Made by a program: the position numbers and the translations under genes
Part shown: positions 25,111 through 33,365 of the stretch, piece after piece
Position numbering within the stretch: the stretch's first letter is position 1
Layout of the letters: each line of letters opens with the position of its first letter
Notes under the pieces: model-generated
What the model saw: only the letters and a program-made list of their open reading frames with translations
What the model was told of the DNA's origin: nothing
Databases searched by the model: none
DNA from: JBLHKS01 sp047620505
GTDB taxonomy: Bacteria > Verrucomicrobiota > Verrucomicrobiia > Verrucomicrobiales > DEV007
Assembly: GCA_047620505.1 (NCBI GenBank)
Contig: JBLHKS010000047.1
Span: 1-40,218 of the forward strand
DNA length: 40,218 nucleotides
Direction: 5' to 3'

Positions 25111-26076
25111 ATGGAATTAAAGATTGAGCCTCTGGAGTTCGAGAAACCCATTTTTGAAATTCGGAAACAGCTTGCCGAATTGCGTGAAAAATCTGATGAC
25201 CAGGCTTTGGACTTGAGTTCTGAGATTGAAACGATTGAAGGCAAACTCGAGAATACAAAAAACGAAGTCTATAGTAATTTAACGGCTTGGCAGCGTGTCC
25301 AGATCGCGAGGCACACGCAGCGGCCGTTTATGCTCGACTACATTCGGAATTCTTTCGACGATTTCGTAGAGCTGCACGGTGACCGGCACATTGGAGACGA
25401 CAACGCGATGCCGGCTGGTTTCGCCACGATTGGAGATCATCGAGTCATCGTGACCGGCCATCAAAAGGGTCGAAACACGAAGGAAAATCTCCACCGCAAT
25501 TTTGGCAGCGCTCATCCTGAAGGTTACCGAAAGGCCCTTCGTTTGATGCGGCTCGCCGAGAAATTCCAGCTCCCGATCGTCACTCTGATCGATACTCCGG
25601 GCGCATTTCCCGGGATTGGTGCCGAGGAGCGAAACATCGCTGAAGCGATCGCGTTCAACCTCCGCGAAATGGCGAGCCTCAAAACTCCGGTGATCGCGGT
25701 TGTGATCGGCGAGGGCGGTTCGGGCGGCGCTTTGGGAATTGGCGTTGCCGATCGGGTTTTGATGCTCGAAAACGCCTATTATTCGGTCATCAGCCCCGAG
25801 GGCTGTGCCGCAATCCTTTGGAAAGACCGAAAATACGCGACTGAGGCTGCCGAGGCTCTCAAAATCACCGCCGTCGATCTCAAGGAACTCGGAATCGTCG
25901 ACACAGTTATTTCGGAGCCGCCAGGCGGTGCCCACTACGATTTAAAGGCGACAGCTCAGTCGGTTCGCGACGCGATCGTCAAAGAATTGAAGATTCTGAA
26001 GGGCCTCGGAACCGAGCAGCTGCTGGACGATCGCTACGCCAAACTTCGTGCGATTGGTCAGTTCACTGAAGCCTGA
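25111..26076 (+). CDS. accA: Acetyl-CoA carboxylase carboxyltransferase alpha subunit
   Basis: A 321-residue subunit that, with AccD, moves the carboxyl group from biotin to acetyl-CoA in fatty-acid synthesis. It has the coiled N-terminus, the AWQRVQIARHTQRP segment, GHQKGRNTKENL, the oxyanion/CoA-binding EGGSGGALGIG and the YSVISPEGCAAILWKD motif. Length is normal. It begins 22 nt after the LysM gene. The fumarylacetoacetase-type gene starts 28 nt downstream and may be co-transcribed. One iterated palindrome (26015-26024) lies near its end. Confidence 0.95.
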   Translation: MELKIEPLEFEKPIFEIRKQLAELREKSDDQALDLSSEIETIEGKLENTKNEVYSNLTAWQRVQIARHTQRPFMLDYIRNSFDDFVELHGDRHIGDDNAMPAGFATIGDHRVIVTGHQKGRNTKENLHRNFGSAHPEGYRKALRLMRLAEKFQLPIVTLIDTPGAFPGIGAEERNIAEAIAFNLREMASLKTPVIAVVIGEGGSGGALGIGVADRVLMLENAYYSVISPEGCAAILWKDRKYATEAAEALKITAVDLKELGIVDTVISEPPGGAHYDLKATAQSVRDAIVKELKILKGLGTEQLLDDRYAKLRAIGQFTEA

Positions 26077-26104
26077 AATTGCGAAAGCTCAAAATCTTAC
26101 CCTT

Positions 26105-26962
26105 ATGAAACTCATTCGACATGGACAACCCGGCGCTGAAACTCCGGGACTTCAGCTTCCCGATGGCACTCGCATCAGCGCGGCCGCTTTCGGCGAAGAT
26201 TACGACGAAAAATTCTTCGCGACCGACGGTCTGAAGCGCCTCGCGGATTGGGCGGCGGCGAACGCCGATTCAGCTCCTCGCATCGATGCCGGCGAACGTC
26301 TTGGCCCCGCGCTCAGCCGTCCTAGCAAGCTGATCTGCATCGGTTTGAATTTCGCTGATCACGCAAAGGAAGCCGGTGCCGAGCCGCCGGAAGAGCCGAT
26401 CATTTTCTTCAAAGCCACTTCCGCCTGGTGCGGTCCGAACGACAATCTCGTCATCCCAAAGGACAGCGAAAAAACCGACTGGGAGGTCGAATTGGCCGTC
26501 GTCATCGGCAAACGCACTTCCCACGTCTCCGAAGCCGATGCTCTCGACTACGTCGCCGGTTATGCGCTTCACAACGACTACTCGGAGCGCGAGTACCAGC
26601 TCGAACGCGGCGGCCAGTGGGTTAAAGGCAAGAGCTGCGACACGTTTGCGCCTTTCGGGCCGTTCGTGGCGACAAAAGACGAAGTCGGTGACCTCAACAA
26701 CCTCAAAATGTGGCTCAAGGTTAACGGCAACGCGAAGCAGAACGGCAACACGTCGACTTTCATCTTCGACGTGCCACAAGTCGTGAGTTACCTCAGCCGT
26801 TTCATGACGCTTCTGCCTGGAGACGTGATCTCGACCGGGACGCCGCCTGGAGTTGGGCTTGGTTTCAAGCCACCTCAATATTTGAATCCCGGCGACGTGG
26901 TCGAACTCGGAATCGAAGGTCTCGGCGAGCAGCGTCAGGAATGCGTTGCCTACCCGGGCTAA
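26105..26962 (+). CDS. Fumarylacetoacetate hydrolase-family enzyme
   Basis: A 285-residue enzyme of the FAH superfamily, which cleaves or isomerises 2,4-diketo or hydroxyoxo acids using a divalent metal. The metal site is formed by the glutamates of DWEVELAVVIGK and the aspartate of HNDYSERE; the substrate-facing GKSCDTFAPFGP and the C-terminal STGTPPGVG loop are typical. ATG 26105 is chosen over upstream starts inside accA. An SDR gene follows 9 nt later. This pair matches the final steps of non-phosphorylative L-fucose (or L-rhamnose) breakdown: dehydrogenation of 2-keto-3-deoxy-fuconate and hydrolysis of the diketo acid. The specific substrate is inferred from the pairing. Confidence 0.85.
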   Translation: MKLIRHGQPGAETPGLQLPDGTRISAAAFGEDYDEKFFATDGLKRLADWAAANADSAPRIDAGERLGPALSRPSKLICIGLNFADHAKEAGAEPPEEPIIFFKATSAWCGPNDNLVIPKDSEKTDWEVELAVVIGKRTSHVSEADALDYVAGYALHNDYSEREYQLERGGQWVKGKSCDTFAPFGPFVATKDEVGDLNNLKMWLKVNGNAKQNGNTSTFIFDVPQVVSYLSRFMTLLPGDVISTGTPPGVGLGFKPPQYLNPGDVVELGIEGLGEQRQECVAYPG

Positions 26963-26971
26963 CCTTTTCCG

Positions 26972-27751
26972 ATGGACCTCGGGCTGACAGACAAAGTCTT
27001 CGTCGTAACCGGCGGTGCGTCTGGAATTGGCGAAGCGATTGTCCGCGAACTGGCTTCCGAAGGGGCTTTTCCGGTCTGTCTGGATCGAAACGCGGATCGT
27101 GGCGCTGAAGTCGTTCGGTCGTTGCCGCAGGGTGAGTTTGTTCAGGTCGATCTGACGGATTCGCGTGCAGTCGAGGAAGCGATTTCATCGATTATTGAAT
27201 CTTCCGGCCGAATCGACGGCGTGGTCAACAACGCCGGGATCAACGACGGAGCCGGTCTTGACGCTTCGGTCGACGACTTTCGAAATTCGCTCGAACGCAA
27301 TCTCGTCTCGTGCTTCTCCGTCGTCCGATCAGCAGCAGCTCAGCTGCGAAAAACCAAAGGGTCAATCGTAAACATCGGCAGTAAAGTCGCGATGACCGGC
27401 CAGGGTGGGACTTCCGGCTACGCCGCTGCGAAGGGCGGTCTCGTTGCGCTGACTCGAGAGTGGGCGCTCGATCTCGCCGCCGATTGCGTCCGCGTTAACG
27501 CCGTGATTCCTGCTGAAGTCTGGACGCCGATGTACGAATCCTGGCTCGACTCGCAGTCGAATTCGGAAGCCCGAAAAACCGAGATCGAAAGCCGGATTCC
27601 GCTCGGTCAGCGGATGACAACTCCGGAAGAAATCGCTGCGATGACAGTTTTTCTGCTTTCGTCGAAATCCAGCCACACGACCGGCCAGATTCTCCACGTC
27701 GACGGCGGCTACGCCCATTTTGATCGGGCCTACACGCCTCCCGATCGCTGA
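26972..27751 (+). CDS. Short-chain dehydrogenase/reductase
   Basis: A 259-residue classical SDR. TGGASGIG (13-20) binds the cofactor; D38 at the end of the second strand (CLDRN) favours NAD; NNAG (86-89), S137, Y150 and K154 form the active site. The FAH-family gene just upstream suggests a sugar-acid dehydrogenase, for example of 2-keto-3-deoxy-L-fuconate or L-fucose itself. A simple 3-oxoacyl-ACP reductase is the main alternative, given accA nearby, but the C-terminal YAHFDRAYTPPDR tail is typical of sugar-acid SDRs. Confidence 0.8.
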   Translation: MDLGLTDKVFVVTGGASGIGEAIVRELASEGAFPVCLDRNADRGAEVVRSLPQGEFVQVDLTDSRAVEEAISSIIESSGRIDGVVNNAGINDGAGLDASVDDFRNSLERNLVSCFSVVRSAAAQLRKTKGSIVNIGSKVAMTGQGGTSGYAAAKGGLVALTREWALDLAADCVRVNAVIPAEVWTPMYESWLDSQSNSEARKTEIESRIPLGQRMTTPEEIAAMTVFLLSSKSSHTTGQILHVDGGYAHFDRAYTPPDR

Positions 27752-27790
27752 TGGGTGGACTTTGCGCAGAGAGGAAGAGAATTCCTATTC

Positions 27791-27940
27791 CTGTCATCCC
27801 GAGCGAAGCCGAGGGACCTCGCGCACGCCTTTGGTCCAAATCGCTCGCAGCGATCCGAATGCCAAGGAAATTCGGATAGCTGCGAGCTGTCTTTGCGAAA
27901 CGAAATTCGCGAGGTCCCTCGGCTTCGCTCGGGATGACAG
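27791..27940. repeat. 150-bp palindromic repeat, copy 2
   Basis: This is the reverse-oriented copy of the element at 18118-18266, with the same outer stem (CTGTCATCCCGAGCG and its inverse) and inner dyad around TTCGGATAGCTGCGAG. It sits between the convergent SDR and AIM24 genes. Mismatches between copies lie mostly in the middle arms, while the outer ends are intact. Confidence 0.9.
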
Positions 27941-28041
27941 AAATGGGACGAGCCAATTGGGACGACCATCGACTGATCGCCTACCTTTTCGGCTTCGATC
28001 CCGGTGCTGGAATTGCGGTGATCGCGATCGGTTCCCTGATT

Positions 28042-29046
28042 CTACGAATTGTCTCCGTCGAAAAAGTCGCCGATCCCGCCGAGAACCGAGCCTTCGCCTT
28101 TTCGCCGACCTGAAGTCTGCGGCGCCGCGCGGTAAATCCGGTCGGCAAGACGCGAAAACGGTAAGCTCTGAAGCCAGACCGATCCGTGGCCGCGCATCGT
28201 CGCCAAAAACAGACCCTCGCCGCCGAAAAACATCGATTTCAATCCACCTGAGCGCTCGATGTCGTATTCGACGCTGGCTTCGAAGGCAACCAGACAGCCG
28301 GTATCGACCCGAAGCGTCTCGCCTTTGAGTTCCTTCTTAATGATCGTCCCGCCAGCGTGAACGAATGCTAAGCCGTCGCCGCTTAGTTTTTGAAGAATGA
28401 AACCCTCGCCACCGAAAAGTCCTGCCCCAAACTTCTTGTTAAAGGCCATGCTCACTTCAGTTCCGAGCGCGGCGCAGAGGAACGAGTCCTTCTGACAAAG
28501 CAGATCGCCGTTGATTCGGTCGAGGTCGATTGGGATGATTTTTCCCGGGTAAGGGGCGGCGAATGCGACGCGTTTTTTCCCGGCACCGTCGTTTCTAAAA
28601 TGGGTCATGAAGATCGACTCGCCGGTTAGCACGCGTTTGCCGACCTGGCCGAGTTTCCCCCAGAATCCGGCCTCTGGCTTCGAGCCGTCGCCCATGTGGG
28701 CTTCGAATCCGATGCCATCTTCCATGTAATTCATCGCGCCCGCTTCCGCGACGACGACCTCGCCGGGATCGAGTTCAACTTCGACCAGCTGCATGTCGTC
28801 TCCGAAAATTTCGAAATCGATTTCGTGGCTTTTTCTGCCGCTGTTCGTTGGCAGCGGGGGAGGGGGATCGCCTTGTTCGCCGAAGATCCCTGGCTTCAGC
28901 TGGCCAGCCGGCAGCCAACTGGACATTCCGTTTGTCCAGAGGTTGGTTTCTTTCGTGATCGTCCCCGCGTGGGCGAAGCTGCCAAGTTCGGACTCGGAAA
29001 CTTGATGACGTTCATTCGAGGAATCGAGGTAGTACCAGTCGGCCAT
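28042..29046 (-). CDS. GYF_2 domain-AIM24 family protein
   Basis: A 334-residue soluble protein. The first 55 residues form a GYF_2 domain (WYYLDSSNERHQVSESELG, then NGMSSWLPAGQL), a small peptide-binding module frequent in PVC bacteria. The rest is an AIM24/TIGR00266 domain with the VEVELDPGEVVVAEAGAMNY opening, GFILQKLSGDGLAFVHAGG in the middle and GGEGLFLATMRGHGSVWLQS near the end, forming a beta-sandwich. The family's function in bacteria is unknown. A short basic, Gly-rich tail follows. Confidence 0.85.
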   Translation of the reverse strand: MADWYYLDSSNERHQVSESELGSFAHAGTITKETNLWTNGMSSWLPAGQLKPGIFGEQGDPPPPLPTNSGRKSHEIDFEIFGDDMQLVEVELDPGEVVVAEAGAMNYMEDGIGFEAHMGDGSKPEAGFWGKLGQVGKRVLTGESIFMTHFRNDGAGKKRVAFAAPYPGKIIPIDLDRINGDLLCQKDSFLCAALGTEVSMAFNKKFGAGLFGGEGFILQKLSGDGLAFVHAGGTIIKKELKGETLRVDTGCLVAFEASVEYDIERSGGLKSMFFGGEGLFLATMRGHGSVWLQSLPFSRLADRIYRAAPQTSGRRKGEGSVLGGIGDFFDGDNS

Positions 29047-29132
29047 AATAGCGGAAAGCTAGGGCGATGCGCGCTGATCGTCAATCTTCGGAAAGGAATC
29101 CCCCAACAATCCAGAGACGCTCGATGCAGACT

Positions 29133-29990
29133 TCACGGAGCAGAAATGATTTCCAGAATTCGAGCGCGCAGCCTCGTTATGATGTCGTTGTGGCCGGCTC
29201 CGGCTACCGGATTGAAATCCACGCGGCCCGGATGCCGCCCGGCTAACTCTTTTCCTAGCCGAAACGGAATGATCTCATCCTGCTCGCCATGAAAAATCGT
29301 GATCGAGGCCTCGGGTGACTGCCGAACGATTTGATCCAAAGTCGATTCGTTGTCGAATCGGTGAAGCAGGAGATTCGAAAGCAAACCGCCGACGCTCAGC
29401 TTCACCATCGCCTTCATCGTCGTGAAAGGCGAGAGCGCGACGACTTCTTCGATCCCGTGCCTCGAAGCCATGTCTAACGCTGCCGCGCAGCCAAGCGAAT
29501 GGCCAAGAACCGCACTGCGATTCGAAAGTTCCTCCGCGTTCAGGCCCCAACGCTTCGACAGCAGCTGCTGGAGCGCGTCGACGGATTTCGAGATCGTTCG
29601 CGGACCAGGTTTCCCGCCGTTGTAGCCGTAGCCCGGATAGTCGAACAGCACGAAAACCGTTCCCGGCGTGTCGACTAAGCTAAGCGTTTCAAACCAATCG
29701 CCCGCCAGATTTCCGTTTCCGCCGAAGCACCACCAGACTTTTTTAGGCGCTTCGCCCGAGTCCTCGTGGAGTAGAAAAGCTGACTGCCGCGTCCCGCCCG
29801 AATCGTATTTTACCCGCGTCAGGCTCTTGAGTTGCCGATCGTAAATCGGGTCGTAGTCCCGAGGAAAATAGATCATCTGCCTCTGGCCGAGGAAGAGCTG
29901 AGTGGGAATGATCAAGAGCCCGCCTATCACTACAAAAAGGAAGACCTTCCCGTGTGAACCAGCTACAATCGCGCTACTCGATAGACTCAT
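29133..29990 (-). CDS. Alpha/beta hydrolase, membrane-anchored
   Basis: A 285-residue serine hydrolase. An N-terminal helix (about 15-36) anchors it. The nucleophile elbow is GHSLG (S165), with D238 in FHGEQDE and H267 in GAGHND completing the triad; FGGNGNLAG (89-97) forms the oxyanion region. It belongs to the bacterial ABHD13/BEM46-type group of unknown substrate. I start at ATG 29990, which overlaps the protease gene by 17 nt; the longer frame back to 30131 runs inside that gene. An iterated palindrome (29560-29569) encodes Gln-Gln-Leu-Leu. Confidence 0.8.
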   Translation of the reverse strand: MSLSSSAIVAGSHGKVFLFVVIGGLLIIPTQLFLGQRQMIYFPRDYDPIYDRQLKSLTRVKYDSGGTRQSAFLLHEDSGEAPKKVWWCFGGNGNLAGDWFETLSLVDTPGTVFVLFDYPGYGYNGGKPGPRTISKSVDALQQLLSKRWGLNAEELSNRSAVLGHSLGCAAALDMASRHGIEEVVALSPFTTMKAMVKLSVGGLLSNLLLHRFDNESTLDQIVRQSPEASITIFHGEQDEIIPFRLGKELAGRHPGRVDFNPVAGAGHNDIITRLRARILEIISAP

Positions 29991-31524
29991 CACTTTTCTT
30001 CTTCTTATTCTCGTCATCGTCGTCGTCATCCTCGCCTGCGACGCGAATTCCAAGACTTTTGCGGGCCCCGCCATCGCTGACTCGCACCAGAAGAACGTTC
30101 CCATCGAAACTTTCCCTGGCCTCAATTGCATGGAGGAGACTTTCGATCGGCTTCCGGTTAACCTCGAAGATCACCTGGCCGACAAGCAACCCGCCTTCAG
30201 CAGCTGCTGAGTCAGGCTCGACGGAATCGACAAGAACGCCGTTGATCTCTTCGTCGATGCTAAGCTCGGCCCTCCGGTCCGGAGTCAGGTCCGAAATCTC
30301 GACCCCTTCGATAAATTGAATCGACGGAGGCAGAATTGGGGCGGGAACTCGCTCGAGGGCGCCGACGTTCTTTGGCAACTCCGCCAGGGTAACGGAAACT
30401 TTGCGCGTTTCGCCGTCTCGGAAGATCTCAAACTCGACCTCTTCGTCAGGCGGCGTGTTGCTGATTCGCAATCGCAGGCTGTCCAGATTCAGCGCCTTTT
30501 TACCTTCAAAAGCCACGATCACGTCGTTCGCGATCAAGCCTCCATCCGCCGCTGGCGTGCCTTGAACCACCTCGGAAATCACGACGCCGTGCCGGTGCTC
30601 CCAACCAAGGCCCTCAGCCAGATCGTGGTCGAGCGGTTGCAGGCCAACGCCTAGAAATCCGCGTTTCACCTCGCCGCCGCCGGTCAAAAGCCGGTCGACG
30701 ATATCGAGCGCCATTTCAGAGGGAATCGCAAAACCGACACCGACGCTGCCGCCGTTCATTCCCGCTTGAATCGCGGTGTTGATCCCGATAAGCCGGCCTT
30801 CCGCGTCCACGAGCGCCCCGCCGGAGTTGCCCTGATTGATCGATGCGTCGGTCTGGATGAGTTCCGCGAAACTTACGATCGGCACCTCTGAGCTGGTTCG
30901 GCCAAGCGCGCTGATGATGCCCATCGTAACGGTTTGCTGAAGATCAAACGGATTGCCTACCGCGAAAGCCAGGTCGCCGACTCGGAGCTTCGAACTCAGC
31001 CCGATTGCGACTGGATCGAGGTCAGTCGCTTCGACCTTGAGCAAAGCGACATCGCTACCGGCGTCGGCCACGATCAGCCGCGCTGGAAGCTCGACGTTTT
31101 TCGCGTTAACGATCACGCTGAGGGCAAGCGCGTCTTCGATAACGTGGTTGTTCGTCAGAATGTAGCCGTCCGAGGTGATGATCACGCCAGAACCGGTTGC
31201 GCGGCCTGGAGCCGGCGGATCGCCCGGGAACATCCGCCGAAAAAGCGGATCATCGAGCATCTCTCGCATCTCGTCGCCGACTTCGTGCTGAGCGTGAACC
31301 GTTACCACGCCTGGCGTGACTTTTTCGAGCATGTCGGCGTAGCTGGCGATGAGCGCGGATCGCTCAAGCGGCTTGCGATCGATCCTGATTTTCTGCTCGA
31401 GCTCCTCGAACGTGATGCCTGGACCGGCTTCAATGTCCTCGGCCTTGTTGTCTTGAGCCCGCAGCGTCGCCGCGACAAAAACGAGGAGAAAAACGGGTAG
31501 GAAAAGGCTTCGGATCTTGAACAT
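29974..31524 (-). CDS. HtrA/DegP-family serine protease
   Basis: A 516-residue periplasmic quality-control protease. A signal peptide (ends near LRAQ) precedes the trypsin-like domain with H127 (TNNHVIED), D158 (GSDVAL) and S234 (GNSGGA), then two PDZ domains (about 290-380 and 425-495). The C-terminus ends in six aspartates, then ENKKKKSDE, an unusual charged tail that the usual DegP lacks. The downstream hydrolase gene overlaps it, so the two are probably one operon. An iterated palindrome (30199-30208) in PDZ2 is read as Ala-Ala-Ala. Confidence 0.92.
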   Translation of the reverse strand: MFKIRSLFLPVFLLVFVAATLRAQDNKAEDIEAGPGITFEELEQKIRIDRKPLERSALIASYADMLEKVTPGVVTVHAQHEVGDEMREMLDDPLFRRMFPGDPPAPGRATGSGVIITSDGYILTNNHVIEDALALSVIVNAKNVELPARLIVADAGSDVALLKVEATDLDPVAIGLSSKLRVGDLAFAVGNPFDLQQTVTMGIISALGRTSSEVPIVSFAELIQTDASINQGNSGGALVDAEGRLIGINTAIQAGMNGGSVGVGFAIPSEMALDIVDRLLTGGGEVKRGFLGVGLQPLDHDLAEGLGWEHRHGVVISEVVQGTPAADGGLIANDVIVAFEGKKALNLDSLRLRISNTPPDEEVEFEIFRDGETRKVSVTLAELPKNVGALERVPAPILPPSIQFIEGVEISDLTPDRRAELSIDEEINGVLVDSVEPDSAAAEGGLLVGQVIFEVNRKPIESLLHAIEARESFDGNVLLVRVSDGGARKSLGIRVAGEDDDDDDENKKKKSDESIE

Positions 31525-31659
31525 GTTCGGTCGAAAAGATGGATGCAGAACTTTGAATTGGAAAGCGGAGGTTTCGCGAGAGAACCGAGAACAGCTGTCC
31601 GGTTGCGCTTGCTCAAGGTCGTGCGTAGCGTGCGCGGCCTGACACCACCACCTTGAATT

Positions 31660-32787
31660 ATGCCCTTTTCGGATTGTTTTGATTCGGCCCTGACCCGGAA
31701 ATCCAGCCTTTTACGGCAGTTCGCCGGTCTGCTCGAACCCGCCTCGCCAAACCGGCTCGAAGCCATGGCTCGGCAATCGCGCAGTCTGACCGAAAAGCAT
31801 TTTGGGAAAACGATGCGCCTCTTCGCGCCTCTTTATCTCAGCAACGAGTGCATCAACAATTGCCAGTATTGCGGCTTCTCACGGGACAATCCTATTTTGC
31901 GCGTTACGCTTGAGATCGAGCAAGTCGTGCGCGAGGCCGAGCACCTCGCTGCCCAGGGATTTCGAAGTGTGCTCCTCGTCGCGGGCGAGCACCCCAAATT
32001 CGTCTCAAACGGCTACATGGAAGCCTGTGTGAGGGCGCTTCGGCCGATTATGTCGACGATTGCGCTCGAAGTTGGCCCGATGGAAACGCCCGAATACCGG
32101 GATCTGGTGTTGGCCGGTTCTGAGGGTCTCGTGGTCTACCAGGAAACCTACGATCGCGAAATTTATGCCGAGATGCACACCTCGGGACCGAAGAAAAAGT
32201 TCGACTGGCGGCTCGATTGTCCAGAGCGGGCTTATGAAGGCGGTTTCCGCCGAATCGGAATCGGCGCGCTGTTCGGACTCGCCGATTGGAGGACCGAGGC
32301 GATCGGGCTCGCGGCTCATCTCGAGCATTTGTATCGGGAGTGCTGGAAAGCCTCGTTCACTGTGAGTTTTCCGCGTCTGCGCCCAGCTGCGGGAGGTTTC
32401 GAGCCGCGCCGCGAATTCACAGACGAGCAACTTGTCCAGCTGATCTGCGCTCTTCGAATTTGTTTTCCACAGGTCGGCGTCGTCGTGAGCACGCGCGAGC
32501 CCGCTCCGTTGCGAGATGCGCTTGCTCCGCTTGGCGTGACGATGATGAGCGCCGGCAGTCACACCGAGCCTGGTGGTTACACCGGTCAAGGAAACGACGA
32601 TCTTCACCTGACGGTCCGCGGTCGGCGGGTCGAGCTTGAAGAAAAGAGCAGTTGCGGGGCGACCGAGCAGTTTTCGATCGACGACCATCGCTCGCCAGCC
32701 GAGGTCGCAGCTCGGTTGCGGGCGCTCGGATTTGAGCCGGTCTGGAAAGATTGGGACGAGGCGATTTTGACGAGTTCACCGGCATGA
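31660..32787 (+). CDS. thiH: 2-iminoacetate synthase (tyrosine lyase)
   Basis: A 375-residue radical-SAM enzyme that cleaves tyrosine to dehydroglycine for the thiazole ring of thiamine. The iron-sulfur motif is C64-x3-C68-x2-C71 (CINNCQYC). Other landmarks are the GFRSVLLVAGEHP segment, the EVGPM strand and the late MMSAGSHTEPGGY. Its stop overlaps the thiS start (ATGA). No thiG or thiF is adjacent. No TPP riboswitch motif (CUGAGA box or matching ACC-type helix) was seen in the 135 nt upstream. Confidence 0.9.
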   Translation: MPFSDCFDSALTRKSSLLRQFAGLLEPASPNRLEAMARQSRSLTEKHFGKTMRLFAPLYLSNECINNCQYCGFSRDNPILRVTLEIEQVVREAEHLAAQGFRSVLLVAGEHPKFVSNGYMEACVRALRPIMSTIALEVGPMETPEYRDLVLAGSEGLVVYQETYDREIYAEMHTSGPKKKFDWRLDCPERAYEGGFRRIGIGALFGLADWRTEAIGLAAHLEHLYRECWKASFTVSFPRLRPAAGGFEPRREFTDEQLVQLICALRICFPQVGVVVSTREPAPLRDALAPLGVTMMSAGSHTEPGGYTGQGNDDLHLTVRGRRVELEEKSSCGATEQFSIDDHRSPAEVAARLRALGFEPVWKDWDEAILTSSPA

Positions 32788-32993
32788 TGACTCTGAAAAT
32801 CAACGGCGAAGACCACGAAATCCAGACTCCAGCCGAATCGCTAACTGCTGAGCAACTGCTGGCGGAGTTAAAGCTCGGTTATCCAGTTTTGGTCGAACTC
32901 AACGGAGTCGCGCTGTTTCCGCGCGAGTTGCCCGAACGCGACGTGCATGATGGGGATTCGCTGGAATTGATGCGAATGACTGCAGGAGGCTGA
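32784..32993 (+). CDS. thiS: Sulfur carrier protein ThiS
   Basis: A 69-residue beta-grasp protein ending MTAGG; the terminal Gly becomes a thiocarboxylate that donates sulfur to the thiazole. The GYPVLVELNGVALFPRELPE stretch is characteristic of the family. It is coupled to thiH through ATGA at 32784-32787 (ATG 32787 is an alternative start). The activating ThiF enzyme is not encoded next to it; the adenylyltransferase at 608 is a possible but unproven candidate. A one-mismatch palindrome (AGCAACTGCT) lies at 32851-32860. Confidence 0.9.
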   Translation: MMTLKINGEDHEIQTPAESLTAEQLLAELKLGYPVLVELNGVALFPRELPERDVHDGDSLELMRMTAGG

Positions 32994-32995
32994 GC

Positions 32996-33298
32996 ATGCG
33001 AATTGAGTGCCCTAACCATGATGAACTTGGAAGTGTTGCCTTGGTTTCACCGGATTACGATCCGGCGAGACACTCCGAATTTGTAGAGAATTCCGTGGTT
33101 GTTCGTTGGGTATACTTAGGAGAAATTGTCGAACAGTTCTGCCTCTCTCGTGAATGGGCACGCGAATCTGGGATTGAGGCGGGTGATTATCCGTTGCCTG
33201 ACGATTATCCGAATTGGGAGGCGAAAATTAGATTCGAGTGCAACCCGTGTTTTGAGAAACGTGGCATGCCTCCAGATTGGCTTTCAGTGGATGACTGA
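32996..33298 (+). CDS. Small protein of unknown function coupled to thiS
   Basis: A 100-residue soluble acidic protein with Cys at both ends (CPNH at 5-8, CNPC at about 82-85) that could bind a metal. A strong AGGAGG site lies six bases before ATG 32996, only 2 nt after the thiS stop. Base content is lower in GC and codon choice differs from thiHS (for example ATA, TTA and GAA-rich runs), suggesting later arrival. The tail reads PPDWLSVDD. No family is recognised. Confidence 0.65.
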   Translation: MRIECPNHDELGSVALVSPDYDPARHSEFVENSVVVRWVYLGEIVEQFCLSREWARESGIEAGDYPLPDDYPNWEAKIRFECNPCFEKRGMPPDWLSVDD

Positions 33299-33302
33299 GC
33301 AC

Positions 33303-33333
33303 AAAAAAAGCGGCGTCCCCTGAGGAACGCCGC
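33303..33333 (-). terminator. Terminator for the RRM gene
   Basis: On the minus strand GCGGCGT and ACGCCGC pair (33327-33333 with 33310-33316) around a short loop, followed by seven T residues (33303-33309 as A on the plus strand). It lies 33 nt after the RRM stop. Read on the plus strand it has no T tract, so it acts mainly on the minus strand. Confidence 0.8.
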
Positions 33334-33365
33334 CGACGTGGAGTTAAACTCCCCGAGAAAGCTGC

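Noticed and set aside
27328..27345. Imperfect AGCAGCAGCTCAGCTGCG as a member of the iterated palindrome set
   Set aside because: The arms are out of register; it does not keep the AGCAGCTGCT core.
27720..28328. A long plus-strand frame of 202 codons over the second repeat and the AIM24 gene
   Set aside because: It covers the repeat and then the antisense of a clear AIM24 gene, with Arg/Ser-rich shadow composition.
31525..31659. Possible TPP riboswitch before thiH
   Set aside because: I looked for the CUGAGA and related conserved boxes and did not find them.
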